From Salipiger abyssi (GTDB lineage Bacteria > Pseudomonadota > Alphaproteobacteria > Rhodobacterales > Rhodobacteraceae): a DNA stretch of 64,000 nucleotides. The translations under genes and the position numbers were made by a program. Below, piece by piece: positions 24,720-32,757 of the stretch (within the stretch, counting starts at the first letter, position 1; the number at the start of each line of letters is the position of its first letter). The notes under the pieces are model-generated. The model made no database searches and was not told where the DNA came from. It saw only the letters and a list, made by a program, of their open reading frames with translations. The DNA is taken from positions 24,769-88,768 of the forward strand of contig NZ_JAEKIS010000016.1 in the NCBI RefSeq assembly GCF_017311415.1, written 5' to 3'.

Positions 24720-25402
24720 GGGCGCTTGCGGTCCTGCTCGCCCTGATGACGCCGCCGGCGCTGGCCGATGGGCTGACCGAGATTCCCTATGCGGCGCTGC
24801 TCGATATGCCGCATCTGAGGGTGAGCTTCGACACTCTGCCGCCCGCCGCCGAGCCCGGCCATGTCTTTGACGCGCCGCTGCGCTTCGAGGGGGTGCGCAT
24901 CGGCGAGGATCTCGCAGGCCAGACCCTGGCCGAAGCGGTGACGGCGGAGGGCCGGTTCGACGCGCTGCACGGCGTGCCGCTGCTGCCGTTCCGCGTCGAA
25001 GCCGGCGCGCACGGGTGCAGCCTTGCCGTCGCGCTGCATCGCGGCTTCGGCTCCAACGCGCTGTTCCCGCTGGGTCCGGCCGGTGCCGGCCTGCGCGAAG
25101 GGCGTGGCGAGGGCGCGGTGGCGATCCTTTTCGACAGGGCGCAATGGCGGCTGGGGCTCAAGCTGCATGCGGATTACCCCGACCCGCTGGGCACGCGCCC
25201 GCCGCGCGGCACGGTCACGCTGCGCTTCTGGGACGAGGCCGGACGGATGATCGCCGAGCAGGTGCTGCACCCGGGCACCGGCGTGCTGCCGCTCGCCTGG
25301 CAGAGCGATCAGCCGATACGGGCGCTCACCATCACCAATACCGACGCCGGCGGGATTGCCCTGGACGACATCCTGCATCAGACTGACCCTGCGACAGGCT
25401 AG
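24716..25402 (+). CDS. Secreted beta-rich protein of unknown function, paralog 2
   Basis: A 228-residue exported protein, related to paralog 1 at 24048. The signal peptide is MRALAVLLALMTPPALA. Shared stretches include FDALHGVPLLPFRVEAG, GEGAVAILFDRAQWRLGLKL, TLRFWDEAGRMIAEQ and TNTDAGGIALDDI. The two genes overlap (ATGA) and so arose by tandem duplication and are co-translated. No family is recognised, but the fold looks like a beta-sandwich domain. Confidence 0.7.
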   Translation: MRALAVLLALMTPPALADGLTEIPYAALLDMPHLRVSFDTLPPAAEPGHVFDAPLRFEGVRIGEDLAGQTLAEAVTAEGRFDALHGVPLLPFRVEAGAHGCSLAVALHRGFGSNALFPLGPAGAGLREGRGEGAVAILFDRAQWRLGLKLHADYPDPLGTRPPRGTVTLRFWDEAGRMIAEQVLHPGTGVLPLAWQSDQPIRALTITNTDAGGIALDDILHQTDPATG

Positions 25403-25436
25403 AAAGGACCGCGATGCATCGACCGCCATCCGCGCT

Positions 25437-25895
25437 GTGCCGCACAGCGCCGCGACAGGATTGCCCGGCTTGGGCCGCAATCTGAGATTCTGGCTCACCG
25501 CGCCGGATGCGGCGCCCTTCGATCCGGGCGATGCCCCGGTGGCGCTTGGGGCGCTGCTGGTGCGGCTTTCACGTTCGCATCTCACCTGCGCGCTGGCCGC
25601 GCCGCCGGTGATCGACGCGATCCTGGCGCGGCGCTACGACCTGACCGCGCAGGAGGCCGCCGAGATGCGCGAGACCTGCGAACGCGTCGAACGTGCCGCC
25701 CCCGACACAAGCCGCTTTGCCGCGATCCTGCGCGCGGCGGTGGATTACCACGAACGGCGCGCCCTGGCGCTCAGCCTCTGGGAAGAGCTCGCCGGCGACG
25801 CGCGCGCGCCCGACCCCGAGCGCGTGGCACTGCTGGCCGAGGCCGTGCTGGGCGTGCATCCTGCCGACCTCGCCCCGCCGCGCCGGGCCGGTTGA
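25437..25895 (+). CDS. TerB-like protein, copy 1 (divergent, start unclear)
   Basis: The TerB-like domain covers most of the protein (GALLVRLSRSHLTCALAAPP, ILARRYDLTAQEAAEMRETC, VDYHERRALALSLWEELAGD). The acidic motif of the family (AD.TYDDSE in copy 3) is gone. No convincing ATG exists: the ribosome site AAAGGA before ATG 25414 leads into another frame that stops at 25483. A GTG at 25437 is used here; an ATG at 25356 inside the previous gene is the alternative. Either a frameshift or an unusual start is possible. Confidence 0.6.
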   Translation: MPHSAATGLPGLGRNLRFWLTAPDAAPFDPGDAPVALGALLVRLSRSHLTCALAAPPVIDAILARRYDLTAQEAAEMRETCERVERAAPDTSRFAAILRAAVDYHERRALALSLWEELAGDARAPDPERVALLAEAVLGVHPADLAPPRRAG

Positions 25896-25975
25896 GCGCT
25901 CCGCCGCCGCCGTAACCCTCTTTCAAAAAAGCAAAAACCCGAAAAGACTTCCAACAGGCAAAAGGACCGAAGGTC

Positions 25976-26419
25976 ATGTTCGAGCGTCTGAAAGCTTTCT
26001 TCCACCGCCCCGCTCCAGCCCCGCGCCCGCTGCCCGAAATGGACGCGGCGCATGCCCTGGGCGCGCTGCTGGTCAAGGTGGCGGTGGCCGACCGCGCCTA
26101 TCTCTTCGAGGAGATCGAGCAGATAGACCGCATCCTCGCCGAGGCCTTTGATCTGAAGCCGCTCGCCGCCGCCCGGATGCGCGCAGAATGCGAACGGCTG
26201 GCCTTCGAGACGCCCGGCATCGAAGAGATGGCCGAGCGCATCCGCGACGGGGTGGACTACGCCCACCGCCGCGCCGCCGCCGAGGCGCTGTGGAAAGTTG
26301 CCCGGGCGGATGGCATCGGCGACGATGTCGAGGCCGCACTGGTCACACTGATCGAGGAACGGCTTGGGCTCGACCGCGCAGACTCCGAGGCCGCGCAAGC
26401 CGCCGCAACGATTCCCTGA
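25976..26419 (+). CDS. TerB-like protein, copy 2
   Basis: A 147-residue protein of the TerB-like (tellurite resistance TerB) family. It begins MFERLKAFFHRPAPAPRPLP and has one helical domain with ALGALLVKVAVADRAYLFEE and VDYAHRRAAAEALWKVARADG. The family's acidic cluster is only partly kept (ADRAYLFEE). It is a paralog of the genes at 25437 and 26482. Its role is unknown; TerB-like domains bind metal ions and are membrane-stress associated. Confidence 0.8.
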   Translation: MFERLKAFFHRPAPAPRPLPEMDAAHALGALLVKVAVADRAYLFEEIEQIDRILAEAFDLKPLAAARMRAECERLAFETPGIEEMAERIRDGVDYAHRRAAAEALWKVARADGIGDDVEAALVTLIEERLGLDRADSEAAQAAATIP

Positions 26420-26481
26420 GCCGCTCACGGCTGTGCGACGGGCGCTTTCCCCGCCTGCATCCTGGCGCTATATGAGTTCGC

Positions 26482-26925
26482 ATGTTCGCAGATTTCCTCC
26501 AACGGCTGGTACAGCCGGACCCCGCCCCTCTTCCCGATGCCGATGCGCGGCTGGCGCTGACCGCGCTGCTGGTGCGGGTGGCACGGGCCGACGAGACCTA
26601 TGACGACAGCGAGCGCGCGCGCATCGACAAGATCGCCGCGGCGCGCTATGGGCTATCGCCCTTCGAGGCGGCCAAGCTGCGCGGCGAGGCCGAGGCGCTG
26701 GAGGCCGAGGCGCCCGACACGGTGCGCTTTACCCGCGCCATCAAGGATGCGGTGGATTACGAGCACCGCATCGGCGTGATCGAAGCGCTCTGGCAGGTGG
26801 TTCTGGCCGACGGGGTGCGCGAGGCCGAGGAGGATGCTCTGCTGCGGCTGGTTTCGAACCTGCTCGGCATCAACGACCGCGATTCGGCCCTGGCCCGCCA
26901 GCGGGTCGAGGGCAAGGCGAGCTGA
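26482..26925 (+). CDS. TerB-like protein, copy 3 (most canonical)
   Basis: A 147-residue TerB-like protein, the least diverged of the three tandem copies. It has MFADFLQRLVQPDPAPLPDA, the acidic cluster ARADETYDDSERARID and a second acidic stretch LADGVREAEEDALL, both expected for metal binding. The spacing between copies is 60-80 bp with no other gene. The family name is sound; the function is not established. Confidence 0.84.
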   Translation: MFADFLQRLVQPDPAPLPDADARLALTALLVRVARADETYDDSERARIDKIAAARYGLSPFEAAKLRGEAEALEAEAPDTVRFTRAIKDAVDYEHRIGVIEALWQVVLADGVREAEEDALLRLVSNLLGINDRDSALARQRVEGKAS

Positions 26926-26938
26926 GATTCGGTGCGGG

Positions 26939-26963
26939 CGGTGGGTTGGAAACCCACCCTACG
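26939..26963 (+). repeat. Intergenic palindromic repeat, family A variant
   Basis: CGGTGGGTTGGAAACCCACC plus CTACG. The arms keep the family A pattern with compensating changes, so pairing is preserved. It lies downstream of the third TerB-like gene. The rest of the 26926-27187 gap shows no gene. Confidence 0.75.
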
Positions 26964-27187
26964 GATTGTGGAGAGGCCCGAACGCAGGGCTGGTGTCCAA
27001 GCACACCGTCCCATTAATCCCCAACACCTTCACGCAAAGCCAACCATCCCGGCAAACGCCGCCTTTTTCCCGTGCAAATGCTGCATGACGCGGCGAAACC
27101 CGCGCCCGTGACGGCGCTTTGCGCATTGCCAAGCCCGCGCCTTTCCGCCCATCCTCGGCACGTCTGTCACCCGTACCGAGGTCGCGC

Positions 27188-27964
27188 TTGCCCGATCCCA
27201 CGCCCGTCATCGAGATCCGCAATCTCCACAAGGCTTATGGCTCGCTGGAGGTTCTGAAAGGCGTGCATGTCACCGCCCATCGCGGCGATGTGGTGTCGCT
27301 CATCGGCTCCTCGGGCTCCGGCAAATCCACACTGCTGCGCTGCTGCAACCTGCTCGAAGACAGCCAGCAGGGGGAAATCCTCTTCAAGGGCGAACCGGTG
27401 CAGTGGAAGGGCGAGAACCATGCCCGCCGCCCCGCCGATCCGAAACAGGTGCTGCGCATCCGCACCAACCTGTCTATGGTGTTCCAGCAGTTCAATCTCT
27501 GGGCGCATATGACCATCCTCCAGAACGTCATGGAGGCGCCGCTCACCGTGCTCGGCCGCGACCGGGCCGAGGTCGAGAAAGCCGCGCGCGGCTATCTTGA
27601 CAAGGTCGGCATCGGCGACAAATGCGATGCCTTCCCGGCGCAGCTCTCGGGCGGCCAGCAGCAGCGCGCCGCCATCGCGCGCGGGCTCTGCATGGAGCCC
27701 GAGGCGCTGCTCTTCGACGAGCCGACCTCGGCGCTCGACCCGGAGCTGGAGCAGGAGGTGGTCAAGGTGATCAAGGATCTGGCCGCCGAAGGCCGCACCA
27801 TGATCATCGTCACTCATGACATGAAAATGGCCCATGACGTCAGCGACCACGTTGTGTTCCTGCATCAGGGGCTGATCGAGGAAGAGGGCCCGCCGGAAAC
27901 GCTGTTCGGCGCGCCGAAATCGGAACGCCTGCAAGGGTTCCTGAAATCCACGACCCACGCATAA
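27188..27964 (+). CDS. Amino-acid/polyamine ABC transporter ATP-binding protein
   Basis: A 258-residue ABC ATPase of the polar-amino-acid (HisP/OccP) type. Walker A is GSSGSGKST, the signature is LSGGQQQR and Walker B is LLFDEPTSALD. A TTG start at 27188 (reading L-P-D-P-T-P-V-I-E-I-R-N) is chosen because the domain begins directly after it; an ATG 69 nt upstream adds a non-homologous arm. It begins the operon with the binding protein at 28000 and two permeases. Confidence 0.88.
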   Translation: MPDPTPVIEIRNLHKAYGSLEVLKGVHVTAHRGDVVSLIGSSGSGKSTLLRCCNLLEDSQQGEILFKGEPVQWKGENHARRPADPKQVLRIRTNLSMVFQQFNLWAHMTILQNVMEAPLTVLGRDRAEVEKAARGYLDKVGIGDKCDAFPAQLSGGQQQRAAIARGLCMEPEALLFDEPTSALDPELEQEVVKVIKDLAAEGRTMIIVTHDMKMAHDVSDHVVFLHQGLIEEEGPPETLFGAPKSERLQGFLKSTTHA

Positions 27965-27999
27965 AGCGGGGCAAAAAGACCAACCAAGGGAGCAATCAC

Positions 28000-28725
28000 A
28001 TGAAACAGATCCTTCTCGGCACCGCCGTTCTGGCCTTCAGCGCCGGCATGGCGCTCGCGCAGGATGTCGTCCGCATGGGCACAGAGGGCGCCTACCCTCC
28101 GTATAACTTCATCAATGACGACGGCGAGGTCGACGGCTTCGAGCGCGATCTCGGCGACGAGCTTTGCGCGCGCGCCGAACTGACCTGCGAATGGGTCACC
28201 AACGAGTGGGATTCGATCATCCCCAACCTGGTCTCGGGCAACTACGACACGATCATCGCCGGCATGTCGATCAATGACGAGCGCGAGGAGGTGATCGACT
28301 TCACCCAGGATTACATCCCGCCCGCGACCTCCTCCTATGTGGCGCTGAGCGAGGACGCGCCGCTCGACGGTGTCGTCGCCGCGCAGACCTCGACCCTGCA
28401 ATCGGGCTATATCTCGGAATCCGGCGCCACCCTTCTGGAATTCGCCACCGCCGACGAGATTGTCGCGGCGCTGCGCAACGGCGAGGCCGACGCGGTGTTC
28501 TTCGACACCGATTACCTGACGCCGATTGTCGAGGAATCCGCCGGCGAGCTGATCTTCGTGGGCGAGCCGGTGGTGCTGGGCCGCGGCACCGGCATGGGTA
28601 TCCGCGAGAGCGATACCGAACTCAAGGACACGTTCGACGCAGCCATCACCTCAATGAAGGAAGACGGCTCGCTGAACGAACTGCTCATCGAGTGGTTCGG
28701 CGAAGACACCGATCTCTACGAATGA
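28000..28725 (+). CDS. ABC transporter substrate-binding protein, polar amino acid type
   Basis: A 241-residue periplasmic binding protein (SBP family 3). The signal peptide is MKQILLGTAVLAFSAGMALA. The family pattern is visible as GTEGAYPPYNFINDDGEVDG and SGNYDTIIAGMSINDEREEVIDF. The closest functional group binds basic amino acids, polyamines or opines; the ligand is not certain. It follows the ATPase by 35 bp, with GGGAG upstream of the start. Confidence 0.9.
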   Translation: MKQILLGTAVLAFSAGMALAQDVVRMGTEGAYPPYNFINDDGEVDGFERDLGDELCARAELTCEWVTNEWDSIIPNLVSGNYDTIIAGMSINDEREEVIDFTQDYIPPATSSYVALSEDAPLDGVVAAQTSTLQSGYISESGATLLEFATADEIVAALRNGEADAVFFDTDYLTPIVEESAGELIFVGEPVVLGRGTGMGIRESDTELKDTFDAAITSMKEDGSLNELLIEWFGEDTDLYE

Positions 28726-28775
28726 TGTGAGACAGCGGCGGCGGGCGCCCTGCCCCGCCGCCGCGGATCGCGCCC

Positions 28776-29657
28776 ATGTTCGCCTTCTGCACCGACCCCT
28801 CGGTCCTTTCGACCCCGGCCTGGTTTGCCTGCTACTTTACCACGGGCAAGCTGATGCTGTTCTATGGTTCCTTCGGGACGGTGCTGCTGCTGCTGGCGAT
28901 CACCGCACCGGTGGCGCTGGCCTTCGGCTTTGCCGGCGCCTCGGCAGCGCGGGCACGCTTCGCGCCGCTGAGCTGGCTCGGCAAGATCTATATCGCCATG
29001 GTGCGCGGCGTGCCGGATATCGTCTTCTTCCTGTTCTTCGTGATCGCGCTGGATCAGGGGCTGGAATATCTGCGGCATAAGATAAAGTGCCCCGACTGGG
29101 ATCAGCCGATCCGGCAGGGCTCTGATTTCATCGTCTGTCAGGCGGCCAAGCTGCCGCTGTCGACCGCGCCGCAGATCTGGCACGAGATCTACGGCTTCTC
29201 GCTGGCGGTGCTGACCTTTGCCATCGTCTTCGGCGCCTTTGCCGCCAATGTGCTTTTCGGTGCCATGCGCGCGGTGCCGCATGCGCAGCTGGAAACCGCC
29301 GAAGCCTATGGCATGACCCATCGCCAGACCTTCTGGCGCATCCTCATCCCGCAGATGTGGGTCTATGCGCTGCCAGGCCTTTCGAACCTGTGGATGGTGC
29401 TGGTCAAGGCGACGCCGCTGCTCTTCCTGCTCGGCGTCGAGGATATCGTCTACTGGGCGCGCGAGCTGGGCGGCGCCAAGACCGCTCGTTTCAGCGATTA
29501 CCCGCATGCGGACTGGCGGGTGTGGTATTTCCTCGGGCTTCTGGTCTTCTACCTCGCCTTCACCCGGTTGTCCGAGATCGCGCTCGCCCGGATCATGAAG
29601 AAACTCACCCACGGTCAGGCGACCATGGGCGGCGAAGCCCAGAGGAAGGCGGCATGA
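28776..29657 (+). CDS. ABC transporter permease, amino acid/opine type (HisM/OccQ-like)
   Basis: A 293-residue inner-membrane permease with about five to six hydrophobic segments. The EAA loop that contacts the ATPase is seen as ETAEAYGMTHRQTFWRILIPQMW. An insertion between helices 2 and 3 (IKCPDWDQPIRQGSDFIVCQ) contains two Cys and is unusual for the family. It is followed by the partner permease at 29746. Confidence 0.87.
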   Translation: MFAFCTDPSVLSTPAWFACYFTTGKLMLFYGSFGTVLLLLAITAPVALAFGFAGASAARARFAPLSWLGKIYIAMVRGVPDIVFFLFFVIALDQGLEYLRHKIKCPDWDQPIRQGSDFIVCQAAKLPLSTAPQIWHEIYGFSLAVLTFAIVFGAFAANVLFGAMRAVPHAQLETAEAYGMTHRQTFWRILIPQMWVYALPGLSNLWMVLVKATPLLFLLGVEDIVYWARELGGAKTARFSDYPHADWRVWYFLGLLVFYLAFTRLSEIALARIMKKLTHGQATMGGEAQRKAA

Positions 29658-29674
29658 TCCGGCATCGCCCCACC

Positions 29675-29734
29675 GCCCCGGACCTGATCCGGGGCCTCAG
29701 CGGCGGCCAGGAGGCCCCGGGTCGAGCCCGGGGC
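29675..29734. repeat. Palindromic repeat pair (family B) between two permease genes
   Basis: GCCCCGGACCTGATCCGGGGC at 29675-29695 and GAGGCCCCGGGTCGAGCCC with GGGGC at 29711-29734 are two GC-rich palindromes. Related elements are at 61250 and 62887. They sit in the 88-bp spacer inside the transporter operon. Confidence 0.7.
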
Positions 29735-29745
29735 GGGAGGCGCAC

Positions 29746-30552
29746 ATGAGCTGCTGGGACGTGGTGGCCGATTACGGGCTGCGCTCGCTGGGCATCGGCG
29801 AGCGGCTTCTGCCGCGCGACGATTTCACCATCTGCAAACAGGTGGTGCTGATCGGCTCGGGGATGATATGGAACGTCTATTTCGGCGTGCTGGCACTGAT
29901 CTCGGGCTTTTTCCTCGCCACGGCGGTGGCGGTGGGCAAAGCCTCGAAAAGCCGCTGGCTGCGCAAGCCAAGCGAATGGTTCATCTTCATATTTCGTGGC
30001 TCGCCACTCTTTATCCAGTTCTTCTTTGCCTATTTCCTGTTTCTCAGCCTGAAATCGCTCTCTCCGATCTTCGACCCGTTCTCCTCGGCCTGGCTGGGGG
30101 CGCTGGTGGTGCTGTTCCTCAACACCGCCGCCTATTCCGGCGAGATCTTCTACGGCGCGCTGCTCTCGGTGCCCAAGGGCGATGTCGAGGCCGCCGATGC
30201 CTACGGTTTCTCCGGCTGGCCGCGCTTTCGCAAGATCGTCTGGCCGACCATGCTGCGGCTGGCCTGGCCCGCCTATACCAACGAGGCGATCTTTCTGTTC
30301 CACGCCACCACGCTGGTGTTCTTCTCAGGCTTTCCCGCCTGGCAGCAGCGCGGCGACGCGCTCTATTACGCCAATTACTTCGCCGACAAGACCTTCAACC
30401 CCTTCGTCGCCTACCCGATCCTCGCGGGGTATTTCATCGTGCTGACGCTGCTCGTCATCGCACTGTTCGGCGCCATCAACCGCCGCCTCAACCGGCACCT
30501 GCCGCAGGCCCGGCAATCGCGGGTGCGCTACCGCCCCAATCTGATGCGCTGA
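29746..30552 (+). CDS. ABC transporter permease, amino acid/opine type (HisQ/OccM-like)
   Basis: A 268-residue inner-membrane permease, second of the pair. The EAA loop is VEAADAYGFSGWPRFRKIVWPTM. Five hydrophobic segments are seen, starting at about residue 40 (MIWNVYFGVLALISGFFLATAV). The transporter genes are followed directly by two glutamine-synthetase-like enzymes and an amine oxidase, so the ligand is likely a polyamine or its glutamylated form. Confidence 0.87.
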   Translation: MSCWDVVADYGLRSLGIGERLLPRDDFTICKQVVLIGSGMIWNVYFGVLALISGFFLATAVAVGKASKSRWLRKPSEWFIFIFRGSPLFIQFFFAYFLFLSLKSLSPIFDPFSSAWLGALVVLFLNTAAYSGEIFYGALLSVPKGDVEAADAYGFSGWPRFRKIVWPTMLRLAWPAYTNEAIFLFHATTLVFFSGFPAWQQRGDALYYANYFADKTFNPFVAYPILAGYFIVLTLLVIALFGAINRRLNRHLPQARQSRVRYRPNLMR

Positions 30553-30560
30553 GCCCGCCC

Positions 30561-30597
30561 TTTCATCTTTCCGCCAAATACTCCCCCGCCGGAGGCG
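30561..30597 (-). repeat. Intergenic repeat, family C
   Basis: TTTCATCTTTCCGCCAAATA followed by CTCCCCCGCCGGAGGCG. Read leftward it gives GGAGTATTTG..GGAAAGATGAAA, the motif shared with the gaps at 34224 and 55469. It lies between the permease and the first glutamine-synthetase-like gene. Confidence 0.6.
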
Positions 30598-30666
30598 TCC
30601 TGCCGCTTGCCAGCCGCGCGTGGCGCCGTTACGCTGGAATTTGATCAAATTCCCGACTGGTGACCC

Positions 30667-32010
30667 ATGAACGACCCCAAAAGCTGGCTGCGCAAGAACC
30701 CGCAGGTCCGCACCATTCGCGCGGCGGCCTCCGACCTCAACGGACAACCGCGCGGCAAACGCGTGCCGGCGCGCTTTGCCGACAAGGTGGTCGAGGACGG
30801 CACGCGCTTTCCGCTCTCGGTGCTCAATCTCGACATCTGGGGCGAGGATATCGACGACAGCCCGCTGGTCTTCGAGACCGGCGACCGCGACGGCGTGCTC
30901 TGGCCGACCGAGCGCGGGTTCGTGCCGATGCCCTGGCTGGAGGCGCCCACCGCGCTGCTGCCGATCTGGATGTATCGCGAGGATGGCCGCCCCTTCGAGG
31001 GCGACCCGCGCCACGCGCTGGCCTCGGTGCTCAAGCGCTACCGCAAGAAGGGGCTGACGCCGGTGGTGGCGATCGAGCTCGAATTCTTCCTGATCGACGA
31101 CAGCGGCAAATCGCTCCAGGTGCCGCTCTCGCCGCGGTCGCAGAAGCGGCGCAAGGCGGCGGAGGTGATGTCGATCCGGGCGCTGGACGCGTTCGACATC
31201 TTCTTCACCGATCTCTACGACGCCTGCGAGGATATGGACATCCCCGCCGACACTGCGATCTCGGAGGCGGGGCTGGGCCAGTTCGAGCTCAACCTGATGC
31301 ACCAGCCCGACGCGCTGCATGCCGCCGACGATGCCTGGCTCTTCAAGATGCTGGTGCGCGGGCTGGCGCGGCGGCATGGCTTTGCCGCCTCCTTCATGGC
31401 GAAACCCTATGAGGATTACCCGGGCTCGGGCATGCATGTGCATTTCTCGGTGCTGGACGAGGATGGCAACAATATCTTCGACGATGGCGGCCCGAAGGGC
31501 ACCGACACCATGCGCCACGCGGTGGCCGGGCTGATGGGGGCGATGCATGACAGCACGCTGATCTTTGCCCCGCATCTCAACAGCTACGACCGGCTGGTGC
31601 CCGAGAACCACGCGCCCTGCGGCATCTCCTGGGCCTATGAGAACCGCACCTCGGCGATCCGCATCCCCGGCGGCAGCCCCAAGGGACGGCGGATCGAGCA
31701 CCGCGTCGCCGGCGGTGACGTGAACCCCTATCTGCTGCTGGCCACGCTGCTGGGCGCGGCGCTGATCGGCATCGAGGACGGGGCCGAGCCGCCGGCGCCG
31801 ATCACCGGCAATGCCTATGCGCAGGATCTGCCGCTGATCCCGGGCAGCTGGGGCGCCGCCATGGACGCGTTTGAATCCAGCACGGTGATGCCGCGCATCC
31901 TGCCCGAGGGGCTGATCCGCAACCTGCTGCTGACCAAGCGGCAGGAGCTGCATTTCATGTCCGAACTCTCGCCCGCCGAACAGGTGGAAATCTATCTCGA
32001 CACGGTCTGA
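30667..32010 (+). CDS. Glutamine synthetase family protein (gamma-glutamylpolyamine synthetase-like), copy 1
   Basis: A 447-residue glutamine synthetase-fold enzyme of the type that joins glutamate to an amine (PuuA or GlnA-like). The metal-binding and ATP-binding motifs are visible: VVAIELEFFLID near residue 140, EAGLGQFELNL near 200, GMHVHFSVLDEDGNN near 257 and ENRTSAIRIPGG near 327. It is one of two such enzymes flanking a glutamine amidotransferase, a layout of the gamma-glutamyl putrescine pathway. Confidence 0.82.
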   Translation: MNDPKSWLRKNPQVRTIRAAASDLNGQPRGKRVPARFADKVVEDGTRFPLSVLNLDIWGEDIDDSPLVFETGDRDGVLWPTERGFVPMPWLEAPTALLPIWMYREDGRPFEGDPRHALASVLKRYRKKGLTPVVAIELEFFLIDDSGKSLQVPLSPRSQKRRKAAEVMSIRALDAFDIFFTDLYDACEDMDIPADTAISEAGLGQFELNLMHQPDALHAADDAWLFKMLVRGLARRHGFAASFMAKPYEDYPGSGMHVHFSVLDEDGNNIFDDGGPKGTDTMRHAVAGLMGAMHDSTLIFAPHLNSYDRLVPENHAPCGISWAYENRTSAIRIPGGSPKGRRIEHRVAGGDVNPYLLLATLLGAALIGIEDGAEPPAPITGNAYAQDLPLIPGSWGAAMDAFESSTVMPRILPEGLIRNLLLTKRQELHFMSELSPAEQVEIYLDTV

Positions 32011-32073
32011 GCCGGGCCTTGCCGCATGCGGGCGGCAGGGATAGGTTCGGGCCGACACAGCTATCGGTGCTTC

Positions 32074-32757
32074 ATGAAAATCGGCATTCTGCAAACCGGC
32101 CTCGTGCCGGAGATCCTGGCGCAAGAGACCGGGCAATACCCCGCCATGTTCGAACGCCTGCTGGGCGGTCAGGGCTTCGACTTCCAGACCTGGTCGGTGG
32201 TCGAGGGGGCGTTTCCGCAAGGCCCCAGGGACGCGGATGGCTGGCTGATCACCGGCTCGCGCCACGGCGCCTATGAGGATCACCCCTGGATCGCGCCGCT
32301 GGAAACGCTGATCCGGGCGATCTACGACAGCGGCCGCCCGCTGGTCGGCGTCTGCTTCGGCCACCAGATCATCGCCCAGGCGCTTGGCGGCAAGGTCGAG
32401 AAATTCGACGGCGGCTGGACTGTGGGGCCGACGCTCTACCGCTATCCCGACGGGGTGAAGCTGGTGCAGGCCTGGCATCAGGATCAGGTGACCGAGCTGC
32501 CGCCCCGCGCCGAGGTTGTGGCCTCTGCCGAGCGCTGCAAATACGCCGCCCTGCTCTATCCGGGCCATGCCTATACGGTGCAGCCGCATCCCGAGTTCGA
32601 CGCGGCGTTCGTGCAGGGGCTCATCGACCATCGCGGCCCGGGCGTGGTGCCGCAGGAGCAGCTCGACGCGGCGGCGGAGAAACTGCCGCTGCAACTCGAC
32701 AGCCCAGATCTCGGCGCGCAGTTCGCGCGTTTTTTCAAGGAGGGCCGCATCGCATGA
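32074..32757 (+). CDS. Class I glutamine amidotransferase domain protein
   Basis: A 227-residue type 1 glutamine amidotransferase. The catalytic triad is Cys in GVCFGHQIIAQALGG, with His and Glu in VQPHPEFD. It resembles the GMP-synthase-like amidotransferase and gamma-glutamyl-GABA hydrolase groups. The start MKIGILQTGL at 32074 fits the fold; the frame upstream holds a spurious tail. Its stop overlaps the next gene (ATGA), so it works with the glutamine-synthetase-like enzyme, perhaps removing glutamate from the product. Confidence 0.82.
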   Translation: MKIGILQTGLVPEILAQETGQYPAMFERLLGGQGFDFQTWSVVEGAFPQGPRDADGWLITGSRHGAYEDHPWIAPLETLIRAIYDSGRPLVGVCFGHQIIAQALGGKVEKFDGGWTVGPTLYRYPDGVKLVQAWHQDQVTELPPRAEVVASAERCKYAALLYPGHAYTVQPHPEFDAAFVQGLIDHRGPGVVPQEQLDAAAEKLPLQLDSPDLGAQFARFFKEGRIA

